Assembly: GCF_009193295.2 (NCBI RefSeq)
Contig: NZ_CP059973.1
Location: 62,001-126,000, forward strand
Source of the DNA: Bacteroides luhongzhouii
GTDB lineage: Bacteria; Bacteroidota; Bacteroidia; Bacteroidales; Bacteroidaceae
Reading direction: 5' to 3'
DNA: 64,000 bases
The notes below the pieces were generated by a model. The model searched no databases and was not told the origin of the DNA. It saw nothing but the letters and a program-made list of their open reading frames with translations. How positions within the stretch are numbered: position 1 is the stretch's first letter; the number at the start of each line of letters is the position of its first letter. Positions 9,107-19,700 of the stretch are shown in pieces. The position numbers and the translations under genes were made by a program.

Positions 9107-10304
9107 CACTGTTTGGCTTACCATTATTATAAATTTTATTCAAACGGATTAATGCCTCTATATAATAATAATCAGCATATATGATTGACGCATCTATTTC
9201 CGTTCCACCAGGCTTATGTCCTGTGGAATGAAGAAGAAACGCATTATTAGTTTGTCCGCCTCGATAAGCTGGAGAAGATAATGCCTTTATCATTTCTACT
9301 GCAGAATTAAAATAGGCATCCGCCTTTGCCTTGTCTTTCACATACGAGCTCAGTTCTAACAGTCCCGAAGCCACCACAGCAGCTGCCGAAGCATCACGAG
9401 GTTCATTGAGTAAATTGGGAACATCAAAATCCCAATAAGGAATATAGTCCTCAGGCAGTCTTTTCAAATAAATGTCTGCCGCCTTTTGTGCTATCTCCAA
9501 AAAAGACGGTTCACCCGTTTCTCTATAACACATGGTGAAACCATAAATAGCCCATGCCTGTCCCCGTGCCCACATTGACTTATCCGCATACCCTTGATGT
9601 GTTAATTGGCTGATTCGCTTCCCATTGATTGTGTCATATACAACCACATGACAGGTACTGTAGTCTTCTCTGAACTGATTTCGTGAAGTCACCAGCGCAT
9701 GGCTATAAGCTATATTGTACAAATCTTTGCCTCCCCCGTTTTTAGAAGCCCAAAACAGGAGTTCCAAGTTAAGCATATTGTCAATAATCGTATTATGCGG
9801 CCATCCCTTTTGTTTCCGCATTCCGGGCCACGAGTGAATCGTCCCCACTCTCTTGTCAAACAAAGTGGCTAGCGAATCAGCTGTACGAAGCAATATTTCT
9901 TTGTATTTTTGCTCTCCTGTAAGCCTGTAAGCATTGCCGGAACTACAAAACATCATAAAACCCAAATCATGATCATCGGCTTTACGATCTACTACAGGAA
10001 ACAGGGCTGAAGAGTAACGTTCAGCCTGTTTCTTGATTTCATTATCACGCGTATACTCATACACATACCATAAAATACCCGGCCAGAAACCACTTGTCCA
10101 ATCATAAATGGAAGTACAATTCCATTGTTTTTGTCCCTCACCGGACAAAATATTCCGTGGCATTCGGGTTGTATCATTCAACACTGCAAGACTTTTTTTA
10201 GTTTGTTCCTCACAATAATTCAATGAAGAAGCCACATCAAAATCAGAATGAGAAGAACATGAACAGAAAAGTGCAAGCAGACTACCTAATATACATTTCT
10301 TCAT
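9099..10304 (-). CDS. GH88 unsaturated glucuronyl hydrolase, lipoprotein
   Basis: The 401-residue protein is an alpha/alpha-toroid hydrolase that removes the 4,5-unsaturated uronic acid from oligosaccharides made by polysaccharide lyases. Characteristic motifs are YDWTSGFWPG (67-76), HDLGF with Asp113, and NTIIDNMLNLELLFW with Asp175. The two Asp residues correspond to the catalytic pair (Asp88 and Asp149) of the Bacillus unsaturated glucuronyl hydrolase. The N-terminus MKKCILGSLLALFCSCSSHS ends in a lipobox-like cysteine, so it is probably a periplasmic-face or surface lipoprotein. Its start lies 1 nt after the stop of the upstream GH97 gene, and its end overlaps the heparinase-like gene. 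The neighbouring lyase supports the assignment strongly. Confidence 0.94.
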   Translation of the reverse strand: MKKCILGSLLALFCSCSSHSDFDVASSLNYCEEQTKKSLAVLNDTTRMPRNILSGEGQKQWNCTSIYDWTSGFWPGILWYVYEYTRDNEIKKQAERYSSALFPVVDRKADDHDLGFMMFCSSGNAYRLTGEQKYKEILLRTADSLATLFDKRVGTIHSWPGMRKQKGWPHNTIIDNMLNLELLFWASKNGGGKDLYNIAYSHALVTSRNQFREDYSTCHVVVYDTINGKRISQLTHQGYADKSMWARGQAWAIYGFTMCYRETGEPSFLEIAQKAADIYLKRLPEDYIPYWDFDVPNLLNEPRDASAAAVVASGLLELSSYVKDKAKADAYFNSAVEMIKALSSPAYRGGQTNNAFLLHSTGHKPGGTEIDASIIYADYYYIEALIRLNKIYNNGKPNSDE

Positions 10305-10305
10305 A

Positions 10306-12180
10306 TCACTTTTTCAATTCTTTAATAATCATTGTAGCACCACCACGAGGTAAAAGCGACAAATTCAGTATTGTCCGACTGGTTACTTTCTTCGTTTTAA
10401 TATCCACATGTGTTCTTGTTTTTACTTTTTCGCCTCCATCTGTAAATAGAGTCAGTTCATACTTCTTGTTTTTATCCAAAAAGTCGAGAGAGATGTCCAA
10501 ATCTCTTGCATCATTATTAGTAATGCATCCGACGTACCAAACACCCTCTTTTTTACGGGCCATCGCTATATATTCTCCAATAGCACCATCAAGCGTCTTT
10601 GAATCATCCCATGTAGTGGGTAAGTTATCAAAGAAAAATAATTCGGGTTCATCTTTTACATCTTCCGGTGTGTCGTACCAATACAAGAACTGCAAAGGAC
10701 TGTAATTAATAACGGATAATGCCATCTGATGGCAAGAGGTATTTAGCAATGAACGTGCATTTAGACTCTGTGCCAATCCGGGTTTCAGCTCTTTTCTATG
10801 ATAATAACAAACTGTACAGTCTGCTGCGCCACTAATAAAGCGAGTAAACGGTAATGTGGTATTATTTACCCCATCAGGAAATTCTTCATTGCCTCTCACA
10901 CCTTCTTGAGTCAACAAGTTTGGATAAGTGCGACTAAAACCGGTTGGCCTATATTCATCATGAATATCAACCATCAGGTGGTATTTCGCACATTTCTTAA
11001 CAGCCTCGTGAAGCCAGATATTCCACCTGAACGAACCGACATGAACAAAACCAAATTTAATACCAGCGATCCCCCAAGACTCATACAATGGTAGAATCTC
11101 ATCCAAATGTGCAGCAAGAGCACGTTGATTGACATACAGCCACACCCCAACTCCCTTACTTTTTGCATACTGCACAACGGTAGGTATATCCAAATCATTC
11201 ACAGAACAACGTTGCGGATCAACGTCTGACTTTCTGGGATCTGAATCTTTTGAAGTTTCGGAGCCATACCAGCCTGCATCAAAATGAATATAATCAAGAT
11301 TTCTTTTTACTGCAAAATCCACTACTTTTTTTGCTCCCTCTGTTGTCAAAGAAACAGTACGGATAATGCGTCCGGGCTTAATCCATTCCGTATCCTCTAT
11401 TTGGCAAGCCTGGTTAAGGTTCAAAATAAGATCATTATTGTTGATTAGGTCTTTAGGCTGTTCACCCACCATCACCACTCTCCAAGGAGTTTCAAAGGGA
11501 GCTATGTCTTCCACAGCATCATACATTTTACAACGAATCACATTACTTTCACCTTTCCGCAACACAAACTTAGTTCTACTATAATTTACCATTTCCGCTT
11601 CTGCCAGACTTGCATACAATCCATTTTCCAATTGGAGCGTCAACGGTCTCTCGGCCTCACCCGGCCAGTCCTTCACTAACATACGTTTGTGCTCTGCTTG
11701 AGCAAAAGGCGCAAACCAGCAGTAAGTATTTTCAGGGACGACAAAAGTTGTTTCTTCTTTACTAATACGCAGATAAGAACTGCCTAAATATTTATATCTA
11801 AAACCAATACCTGAATTATAAGCTCTCACAATTAATGCAAGCCGACTCCCCCGTCCTTTTATTTTCAACGTATAGTTATATTCTTTGTAACAATCCTCGA
11901 CTACGGCTCGTTCACCATAAACCGGATGCCAAGTCTTATTTACAGATAAAGAGTCAATACGCTCGATTTCCAGATTTTGCGACCAACCATCTATACCAAG
12001 TTGTGACTCCAAAATGACAGGCTTTCCTTTATAAGAAATCTTGTATTTCAGCAAACCGCCTGCCTCGTAGGCAGAGAATGCAACATTATTATCAGGAGAG
12101 AACAAAACCTTGACGGTATTCTCAGCGTATCCCGACATCATACTTAATATGAAAAGAAGAATAAAACTAAAAATCTTCAT
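10306..12180 (-). CDS. GH97 glycosidase with inverting (SusB-like) active-site signature
   Basis: The 624-residue protein has a signal peptide (about 1-19), an N-terminal super-sandwich domain, a TIM barrel and a C-terminal beta domain. At the strand where retaining GH97 enzymes have a nucleophilic Asp (GIKVDF type), this one reads GIKFGF with Gly377. It has Glu409 in DIHDEYRPTG and Glu426 in LLTQEGVRGNEEFP. Those features match the inverting alpha-glucosidase branch (SusB), where two Glu residues serve as base together with calcium. The predicted activity is removal of terminal alpha-linked glucose or a close relative; linkage is not determined. It is packed in the operon between the phosphatase-fold gene and GH88. 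Confidence 0.92.
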   Translation of the reverse strand: MKIFSFILLFILSMMSGYAENTVKVLFSPDNNVAFSAYEAGGLLKYKISYKGKPVILESQLGIDGWSQNLEIERIDSLSVNKTWHPVYGERAVVEDCYKEYNYTLKIKGRGSRLALIVRAYNSGIGFRYKYLGSSYLRISKEETTFVVPENTYCWFAPFAQAEHKRMLVKDWPGEAERPLTLQLENGLYASLAEAEMVNYSRTKFVLRKGESNVIRCKMYDAVEDIAPFETPWRVVMVGEQPKDLINNNDLILNLNQACQIEDTEWIKPGRIIRTVSLTTEGAKKVVDFAVKRNLDYIHFDAGWYGSETSKDSDPRKSDVDPQRCSVNDLDIPTVVQYAKSKGVGVWLYVNQRALAAHLDEILPLYESWGIAGIKFGFVHVGSFRWNIWLHEAVKKCAKYHLMVDIHDEYRPTGFSRTYPNLLTQEGVRGNEEFPDGVNNTTLPFTRFISGAADCTVCYYHRKELKPGLAQSLNARSLLNTSCHQMALSVINYSPLQFLYWYDTPEDVKDEPELFFFDNLPTTWDDSKTLDGAIGEYIAMARKKEGVWYVGCITNNDARDLDISLDFLDKNKKYELTLFTDGGEKVKTRTHVDIKTKKVTSRTILNLSLLPRGGATMIIKELKK

Positions 12181-12189
12181 AACCTTATT

Positions 12190-12969
12190 TTACTTATTAA
12201 CTAATTCTATTTCAGACACAATCGGCAAATGATCGGAGAGCAATATATTCTCTACTTTAGAAGAGAGTAGTCTCCAACTCTTTTGGGGATAACCAAACAA
12301 ATAATCTATCTTATTCCGAGGATGCTTGGAAGGGGATGTCAATACGGTATTATCTGAAAGAGACTGCCATGTCTTAAAATATTTTTTTATCTCGTCAGAA
12401 TCCGGTTTTGTATTAAAATCTCCCCCTAAAATAATAGGGAAACGCTTTTCTTCCAGTATTTTGGTAATCACCTTCAACTGCTCGGCACGAGATTCAGAAG
12501 AGGTGTAGTCCAAATGGGTAGAAGCGACTATAATTGTATCTCCACTTGGCAATTCCATCTCAGCCATCAACAGTGCACGTGCTTCATGCCGGACATCCTG
12601 TTTAGGCAACATAATCTTTTGTACATTTATATACGGATATTTAGTCAACATTCCAATGCCATAAAAACCACCCGCATAAGGTATAGTTTTGCCATACAGA
12701 GGAAACAGCTTTGTGTAATAGCCCAGCTCCGTTATAAAGTTCTTGTCATGCTGATGTGGTGTTCTCTCACGTCTGGTCATGCAATCCAGTTCTTGTAAAG
12801 CAACGAAGTCCGGTTCATTTCCAGCAATAAAATCTGCAATATTCTTCAATGAAGAAAGCTCCCCAAAACGCAGATTATAAGTCATGACCTTTAAACGCAC
12901 TGGTTCCTGGGCAGACAAACAAGAAAACAGAGAGGTAATGAAAAAAACAAGAAATATTTTCAGTTTCAT
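12190..12969 (-). CDS. secreted endonuclease/exonuclease/phosphatase-family hydrolase
   Basis: The 259-residue protein has a signal peptide (MKLKIFLVFFITSLFSCLSA) followed by a full EEP (DNase I/sphingomyelinase-like) fold. Visible motifs are MTYNLRFG (Asn at the metal site), FVALQELD with the metal-binding Glu, ASTHLDYTSS, ILGGDFNTKPDS and the C-terminal SDHLPIVSEIE with the catalytic Asp-His. Family members hydrolyse phosphodiester bonds in nucleic acids, phospholipids or sugar phosphates. A secreted copy inside a glycan-degrading operon could act on a phosphodiester-linked substituent of the substrate; that is inference. It sits between the GH97 gene (9 nt away) and a 94-bp inverted repeat region. 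Confidence 0.88.
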   Translation of the reverse strand: MKLKIFLVFFITSLFSCLSAQEPVRLKVMTYNLRFGELSSLKNIADFIAGNEPDFVALQELDCMTRRERTPHQHDKNFITELGYYTKLFPLYGKTIPYAGGFYGIGMLTKYPYINVQKIMLPKQDVRHEARALLMAEMELPSGDTIIVASTHLDYTSSESRAEQLKVITKILEEKRFPIILGGDFNTKPDSDEIKKYFKTWQSLSDNTVLTSPSKHPRNKIDYLFGYPQKSWRLLSSKVENILLSDHLPIVSEIELVNK

Positions 12970-13024
12970 AGTTCCAATTCAGCTTTAAACTTATCACTCC
13001 AATTATAATTACTAATAAAATAAC

Positions 13025-13118
13025 AGGGGCTAACTAAAAAGTTCTATTTACAATATTCTTTCTACATATGTCTGTAGTCAGAGGGGGGTATTAAGTTAAA
13101 ACTTTTTAGTCAGCCCCT
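13025..13118. repeat. 94-bp inverted-repeat unit with 19-nt ends
   Basis: Two 19-nt arms (13025-13043 AGGGGCTAACTAAAAAGTT and 13100-13118) are inverted copies with one mismatch. They enclose about 56 nt that contain a smaller CTACA/TGTAG hairpin. The unit fills the gap between the surface lipoprotein gene and the EEP gene. It could be a small non-autonomous transposable element (MITE-like) or a long transcript hairpin that adjusts expression of the downstream enzymes. No clear target duplication was seen at the flanks. Confidence 0.7.
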
Positions 13119-13165
13119 TTATGAATAGCTTCTACCTTGCTACTTGATTCTTTCCTTATCCGAAA

Positions 13166-14821
13166 TTACAATGGAAAAGGAGCATAGGGTGCTATAGACC
13201 CACCCGTATTTGCAGCACGTTCATCTGTCAATGGATACTTCACATCAAACACCATAGTCCAATGACCATTAGCTTTCTTTGTCACACTTTTCACATAAAA
13301 AATGGCAAATGCAACATTGCTGACACCCACAGCTGGTGATACAGTCGGATGGGAATGAGTACCCCAACCGAAAAGGAAACCTCCCTCTTTCTTACTTGTA
13401 TCATTAAATGTATCGCCCACCCGACGACTTGCTGTGTAAATCTTATAATTTTCACCATCAGGAGAAGGAGGTATGATACTTGATTCCAAGAATTCTTGCA
13501 ACCCTTGCTCAGATGAGATAGCATCAAACGCATCCTTAGTTATTTTTCCCCGCTTAGCAGATATAAAGGCATAAGTCAATGTCTCAAAACCAGTAATATA
13601 AGGTTTAGATGCATTATAATAAGCATCACCTGCTCCATAAGCATGAGGTGACAAAGGTTGAACCCCATTTCCTTTGTTTGCCAAGTAAAAATCAATTCTT
13701 TCTTGTTTATTTATCGCTGTTGATACACCAAATACAGGGGTTTCTTCAAATAATGCAAGGAAACAAGCATTATCTGCAGGGTCTGTAGACATAGTAACAT
13801 CTGTCAAAGAAGCAACTCTGGATGCACTTAATACCTTTACTCTGGGTTTCTCGGTAGTTGTTACATTTCCTTGATTGGCTGCAACAATCTCCACAGATTC
13901 CATCCCCTCTTCACCTGTTAACTGGATAGAGAATTTAGCTTCATTCCCTTCACTGTCAATGAGAGGTAATTCTGTATAATTGCCCAATGAACCATTTTTC
14001 TTTATTGCATATTTCACGGAAACGATATCAGAACCTGATGCTATTATTCCATCAATTGACTTTACCTTACCTATAATAGTTCTGTTCAATTCTGTCAAAT
14101 CACTGGTAAATGTCAGGTCCAAGAAATCTTCCATCACTACATTCAGAACTTTAAATTCTTTAGTAGCAACTCCACCATGAACATTAGCTGCTTTTACAAG
14201 AACAGACTGTAAGCCAGCCTCTACCGGAATAGAGAGCTCAAAATTAGTAGAAGATAAACTTCCTTGAACTGCCTCTTTTTCCACTCCATTAACCACCGGA
14301 ACAGCCCAAACTGAAGCCAGTTCGTATTCGCTCTGAATCTCTCCTTTGATATTGAAAGGAATGCCTACGCAAACCGTCTTTTTCTGGTCAACATTATCCT
14401 TAAATGCTAAAACAGGAGCGTTTCTTACTTCTGCAACAGTAACCGTTCTCTTGTACAATTGATCGTTTTTGTCAAATACAGCAAAGAATATATGGGACAT
14501 ATTCTTGACCACCGGAATTTTAACTGACAATATATCATTCGATGATTTTTCAGGAACCGGAATATCTACCGCATTACCAATCACAACCTTACCTTCATCA
14601 TTTTTCACGCCCACTTTGTAATAAGCACTCTTTATGCCGGCCTCAGAGGCGACATACAAGGGTATCTCCAATTCACCATTTTCATCCAAATATTCGTATT
14701 GATCCGGAGTATCCTTTAAATCAATAGAATAACTTACATAATCGTCGTCATAGTCACATGCTCCCAACAAAAGTGAAAACACCATAACAACAAATAGATT
14801 TATAAAACTATAGTTTTTCAT
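13166..14821 (-). CDS. PUL 1 surface lipoprotein, probable glycan-binding protein
   Basis: I do not recognise a named family for this 551-residue protein. It starts with a lipoprotein signal (MKNYSFINLFVVMVFSLLLGAC) followed by DYDDDY, an acidic stretch like the Bacteroides lipoprotein export signal for surface display. The body contains repeated beta-rich segments of about 90 residues (for example VRNAPVLAFKDN, then a sentence of alternating hydrophobics), suggesting several Ig-like domains. The C-terminal about 200 residues are different and may form the binding module. Its place directly after SusD is where SusE/SusF-like surface glycan-binding proteins are usually encoded, so that role is inferred. 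Confidence 0.7.
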   Translation of the reverse strand: MKNYSFINLFVVMVFSLLLGACDYDDDYVSYSIDLKDTPDQYEYLDENGELEIPLYVASEAGIKSAYYKVGVKNDEGKVVIGNAVDIPVPEKSSNDILSVKIPVVKNMSHIFFAVFDKNDQLYKRTVTVAEVRNAPVLAFKDNVDQKKTVCVGIPFNIKGEIQSEYELASVWAVPVVNGVEKEAVQGSLSSTNFELSIPVEAGLQSVLVKAANVHGGVATKEFKVLNVVMEDFLDLTFTSDLTELNRTIIGKVKSIDGIIASGSDIVSVKYAIKKNGSLGNYTELPLIDSEGNEAKFSIQLTGEEGMESVEIVAANQGNVTTTEKPRVKVLSASRVASLTDVTMSTDPADNACFLALFEETPVFGVSTAINKQERIDFYLANKGNGVQPLSPHAYGAGDAYYNASKPYITGFETLTYAFISAKRGKITKDAFDAISSEQGLQEFLESSIIPPSPDGENYKIYTASRRVGDTFNDTSKKEGGFLFGWGTHSHPTVSPAVGVSNVAFAIFYVKSVTKKANGHWTMVFDVKYPLTDERAANTGGSIAPYAPFPL

Positions 14822-14953
14822 AATGTCTGTTTAATAAAGATTTTCAATGAAATTAATCGGCAAGAAGATAGAGTATTTATCTCCATTCAGTAATAAATCT
14901 AAATCAACTTGCCAATTAATAATTATCTAAATAATACCTATATCAACAAATTA

Positions 14954-16690
14954 TCAGAATCCTGGATTATTGGGGAACTCTGCTTGGGAATTCGCATCAA
15001 TAACCGATTGGGGAATAGGACCTAGGTTATTTCTTTCTCGCACTGTCTTTGCAGAAGCCTCATAACCAAACCTCTTAACCCTATCGTAAAGCAGTCCCAT
15101 ACGGCATAGGGTAAGTGTACGGAATTCTTCAGCATAAAGTTCACGGGCTCTCTCATCCAGTAGATAATCAATGTTCACATCTGCAGCTTCCACCGGTTTT
15201 GCATTGGCACGGTTTCTTACTACATTGATATCTGCAGCGGCTTTATCTTTGTTGTCATTCTTCAAATACGCCTCAGCACGTATCAAATAAGTTTCAGCTA
15301 AACGAATAGCGTACCATTCCATAACAAAACCATTAGCCGGTTCGGCAGCATAGTGCCAATCTGAACCACATTTCATGATACGAGGATAAAAACGCTCCAT
15401 TGTATCTTGTCTGGTAGTTAGCCACTCTTTCTTAATAATATCACCCGGTCTCAGTTTTACTACAATATTTGTTCCATCCTCCAAAGTCACACCTGTTTCG
15501 TAAACCTTATTAGGATCATCCACTTCAACACCATTAACGATTGGTTTAGGAGCTCTATAAATACGATTGATATTGAATTCCGCATTACGCTGATCCTCCG
15601 AACCTGATTTTCCCCACAAATCATAACAGAAGTACGGAGTAGGACGTACCCAAGAAATACCACGGCCAGTCCAGTCACGGGCATTTCCGTCATAACCAAA
15701 TTTTGTAGTTCCCCAAAAAGCTGGCCAGAATACACGTTCTTGATCAGTACGGGTAGCTAAACCATCATTTAATCCACCCTGTACGAATTTATCTACCTGA
15801 ATAACCCAAATAGACTCTTTGTTTCCAGTCTGATAACTAAAATTCGAGAATCCATCTTCGCTTTTCATTTGGAACAGATCCCAAAAGGCATCCTTCCCTG
15901 CTACATCCTTACGCCATCCAAAGCGTTCTGTCATCAAATGATACTCTCCTACCTTTTGGTCAATTACCATAGAGGCTGCATCTATCGCTTTTTGATACAT
16001 GCTCTTATCGCCAGTTTCATCCCCAAGAGCAATATACATCTCTGCTAAATAATGATAGGCAGCTGCCTGAACCACTCTTCCTGGCTCTGTTACAGAAACC
16101 GGAAGGTTCTTAGCCGCAAAATCAAAGTCCTCGATACATTGTCTATACACATCCTCACGACTATCACGTGTATAAGCAAGGGATGGAGTTCCTACCGGCT
16201 CCGTCAGGATAGGTACCCCTCCAAACAGAAAACCTAAATAACGGTAACAATATCCTCTAAAGAAACGGGCTTCTGCCTGGGCCGCCAACTTTTCAGCCTC
16301 ATTGCTCCATCTTACATCCGGATTTTCCGTCTGCTTCAACAATGTATTCACATTATAAAGCATACCAAAATGACGTCCATAAACAACACGGTAAATATCT
16401 GTGGTCGAATTTACCAAACTCCAGTCTGTATACATATCCATATCAGAAACTGGACGAAACATAATATCCGTACCAATACCAAATTGAAAGAAATAATTAG
16501 GATCATCCCTAAAATTATAATTCTGACGAACAATTCGGTAAAATTCATTCAAACCAGTTCTGAACTGGGAAGCATTTAAATAAGAATTATCGACTGTAAG
16601 AAAATCATCTGCATTCTCCTTCAAAAAATCACTGTCATTACATGCACAGAGAGAACAGAGTGACAATGCCAAGCATATTAATTTTTTCAT
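14954..16690 (-). CDS. SusD/RagB-like outer-membrane glycan-binding lipoprotein
   Basis: The 578-residue protein has a lipoprotein signal with the cysteine in CLALSLCSLCACNDSDF, followed by the alpha-helical TPR-rich SusD fold. Typical landmarks are ANNAEKLAAQAEARFFRGYC-type helices (here NEAEKLAAQAEARFFRGYCY), and a C-terminal WYAIRLAETYLIRAEAYLKN followed by NVVRNRANA and LLDERARELYAEEFR. SusD proteins form the lid over a SusC pore and bind the oligosaccharide on the cell surface. It is encoded 21 nt after SusC, and the two form the import complex of PUL 1. Confidence 0.96.
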   Translation of the reverse strand: MKKLICLALSLCSLCACNDSDFLKENADDFLTVDNSYLNASQFRTGLNEFYRIVRQNYNFRDDPNYFFQFGIGTDIMFRPVSDMDMYTDWSLVNSTTDIYRVVYGRHFGMLYNVNTLLKQTENPDVRWSNEAEKLAAQAEARFFRGYCYRYLGFLFGGVPILTEPVGTPSLAYTRDSREDVYRQCIEDFDFAAKNLPVSVTEPGRVVQAAAYHYLAEMYIALGDETGDKSMYQKAIDAASMVIDQKVGEYHLMTERFGWRKDVAGKDAFWDLFQMKSEDGFSNFSYQTGNKESIWVIQVDKFVQGGLNDGLATRTDQERVFWPAFWGTTKFGYDGNARDWTGRGISWVRPTPYFCYDLWGKSGSEDQRNAEFNINRIYRAPKPIVNGVEVDDPNKVYETGVTLEDGTNIVVKLRPGDIIKKEWLTTRQDTMERFYPRIMKCGSDWHYAAEPANGFVMEWYAIRLAETYLIRAEAYLKNDNKDKAAADINVVRNRANAKPVEAADVNIDYLLDERARELYAEEFRTLTLCRMGLLYDRVKRFGYEASAKTVRERNNLGPIPQSVIDANSQAEFPNNPGF

Positions 16691-16711
16691 ATCTTTCCTC
16701 TATTTTTAAAT

Positions 16712-19700
16712 TTAAAATGTAACTTCCACTCCCATAGTTATATTACGCAAAGCAGGATTACCATGAGCATAGGCCGTACCTGTTTCAGGATCGATTCCTT
16801 CCCAAGAAGTAAATGTCAGAAGGTTCTTTGCAGCCACATAGAATTTCAAGCTCCGAACAGGAGTTTTACTTAAGAGCTTTTCGTCAAATCTATAAGCTAA
16901 AGAAAGGTCTTGCAGACGTAAAAAGTCATGACGCTGTGGGAACTTATACTGATAAGGATTCGTATAATTTGGACGAGGAACCTTGTTAGAAGGGTGTTCA
17001 GGCATCCAATATTCCTTATTCAGCCAGTTAGCAGTACCACCACCGCCAAAGGTTCCAACATAATTAGCATAAATATTATCAGCAATATAATAATTATTTT
17101 TTCCACCACCAGAAATCCAGTTCAGTAAAAAATAGAGTTCAAAGTTTTTATACGTCAAGGTGTTGGACATTGTCATTGTAAAGTTAGGCTTAGAATACCC
17201 TACAATTTTACGGTCACCGTTAGCATCAATCTTACCATCATTATTTAAATCCTTGAATTTGACATCACCTGGATTACCACCATAAATTGCCATATATTCG
17301 AGGTCATCTTCCTGAATAATGCCGTCAAATACATAAGTATAGACTGCACCTAATGATTTGCCAATAAAAAGATTATTAGCGATATCATCATCTTCTACAC
17401 CATCGCCATCACCATCCAAGCCATATAGTGAAACCACCTTATTACGGTTCATCCAAAAATTCAGACCTGTAGACCAAGAGAAATCTTTTGTCTCAATATT
17501 CCTTGATCTCAAAGAGAATTCAAGTCCCCAGTTTTTCACTTCACCAATATTATCGGATACATTCTGAAAACCATTCATTACAGGAATAGCACGATTCAAC
17601 AACAGGTCAACAGTTCTTGAAGAGTAATAATCGATATTACCACTCAAACGATCATTGAACATTGAGAAATCGACTCCAACATTCCATGCACCAGTCTTTT
17701 CCCAAGAGAGTGCCTTGTTAGCTAAGCCACTTGAAGCTGAAGTGTTTGCTGTTTCCTGACCGAACAGATAAGATCCGGAACCCATTTTTGAGAAAGTGGA
17801 ATAAGAACCAACAGACGGATTACCATTTTCACCATAAGATAATCTAAATTTCAAGTAGTTGATTAGCTTCACATGATCTCTAAAAAAAGCTTCATTGCTC
17901 ACAGTCCATGCACCGGCTAACGAGAAAAAATCACCGTATTTATTACCATCCGCAAAACCGGAATAGCCATCACGACGTATAGAAGCAGATGCATGATAAC
18001 GCTGTTTATAAGCGTAATTGGCACGAGCCATATAGGCCAATTGAGAAAGAACTGTTTTATCGGTATTAATACCTCTTTTTGCAGGATTACCTAATTCTAG
18101 CGAATGAATACCCAGAACTGTAGAGCCTGCTGCTTTGAAATCTTTAGCACTCAATTCAGACTTGGTAGTAGTTGCCCTCTGACGTTCTGCCAATAAAGTC
18201 AAGTCTACCGAATGATCACCAAATGTACGATTGAAGTTGACCAAATGGTTCATAAACCAGTCTGTACGTGTAGAATGACTTTTGCTACCATTTGCGTCTA
18301 CCAAATACTTCGTTTGATCATAGAGGTCTTTTTCATCCAATGTATTCATAAAATAACGCTCATCTTGGAAGTTTGCACCATGTCCTTCCCAACGATTTAA
18401 AGAGAAGTTGAATGTATAAGACAAACCTTTTATCCAAGGCAAATCAACACGAGCAAATGTCAAACCATTATAATTCTGATTTCTGTCTTCATTGAATTGT
18501 CTTGTCTGCCACAACGGGTTAATAGTAGTCTGATGTCCCTGAGGAGAACGCTCCATCTCGTGTTCAAATCCTTCAAAACGAACATACTTATAACCATAAG
18601 GAGTGTTGTTTACAGCGTTTCTCATATCCGCTTCTTTACCGTCCGCATTTTTGTTAACAACAGATAACTTTAAACCAACCTTCAGCCAGTCTGTAACCTG
18701 TGATTCTATTTTGGAGGTTACAGAGAACTTTTTGAATTGGTCATTGTACATAATACCATCTTGATCAAGAAACTGACCAGAAACATAATAGTTCAGTTTA
18801 TCCGTTCCACCGGAAATACTAAGCTGATAATCTTGAGAAAGCCCCATACTAACACATTCATCATACCAATCAATTATATTGCCCTCCTGGTAAGCAGAAT
18901 ATTCATATGGGGTCAACAGATTCTGCAATTCTAAATCTGCTTCAGAAGCACCGTTCATTCTTCTTAAGTCTTTCTTTAATTGAAGATATCCTTCAGGAGA
19001 AAGCATATCCGGCCTCGTTGTAGGAGTCTGAAAGCCTACAGTCGCGCCAAAACGTATAGTCGGCTTTTCACTCTTACCACGTTTAGTTGTAACCAAAATT
19101 ACCCCATTGGCAGCTCTCGAACCATAAACTGCTGCGGAGCTTGCATCTTTCAGAACATCGACTGAAGCAATATCACTAGGATTTAACTCATTCCAACTTC
19201 CGAGATGAACAACACCATCAACAACAATCAATGGATTATTGGATGCCTTAATAGAGTTTTGACCACGGATATTAAAGCTAGGATTACCTCCCGCATTAGT
19301 AGCAGTACCAATGTCTAAACCTGGAAGTTGACCTTTCAAAGCATCCAACACGTTCATATTAGGAAGAGACATACGAGGAGAATCTTCTAATCTAATGGAA
19401 GCAATAGACCCTGTCAAGTCCTTCTTCTTAGCAGAGCCATAGCCTATCGCAACGACTTCATCTAGAATCTGTGAATTCTCTTCCATCCCAATTTTCAATT
19501 TCTTCACGGCAGAAGTCACTTGAACTTCTTTTGAGTTGTAACCAATGTAATGTACCACCAATGTACCGTTTATAGGTATATTGATCACAAAATTACCATC
19601 CACATCAGATACGACACCATTTTGCGTTCCTTTTTGAATAACCGATGCTCCAATCAAAGGATCACCAGTCCCCTTATCAAACACATATCCCTTTACACTT

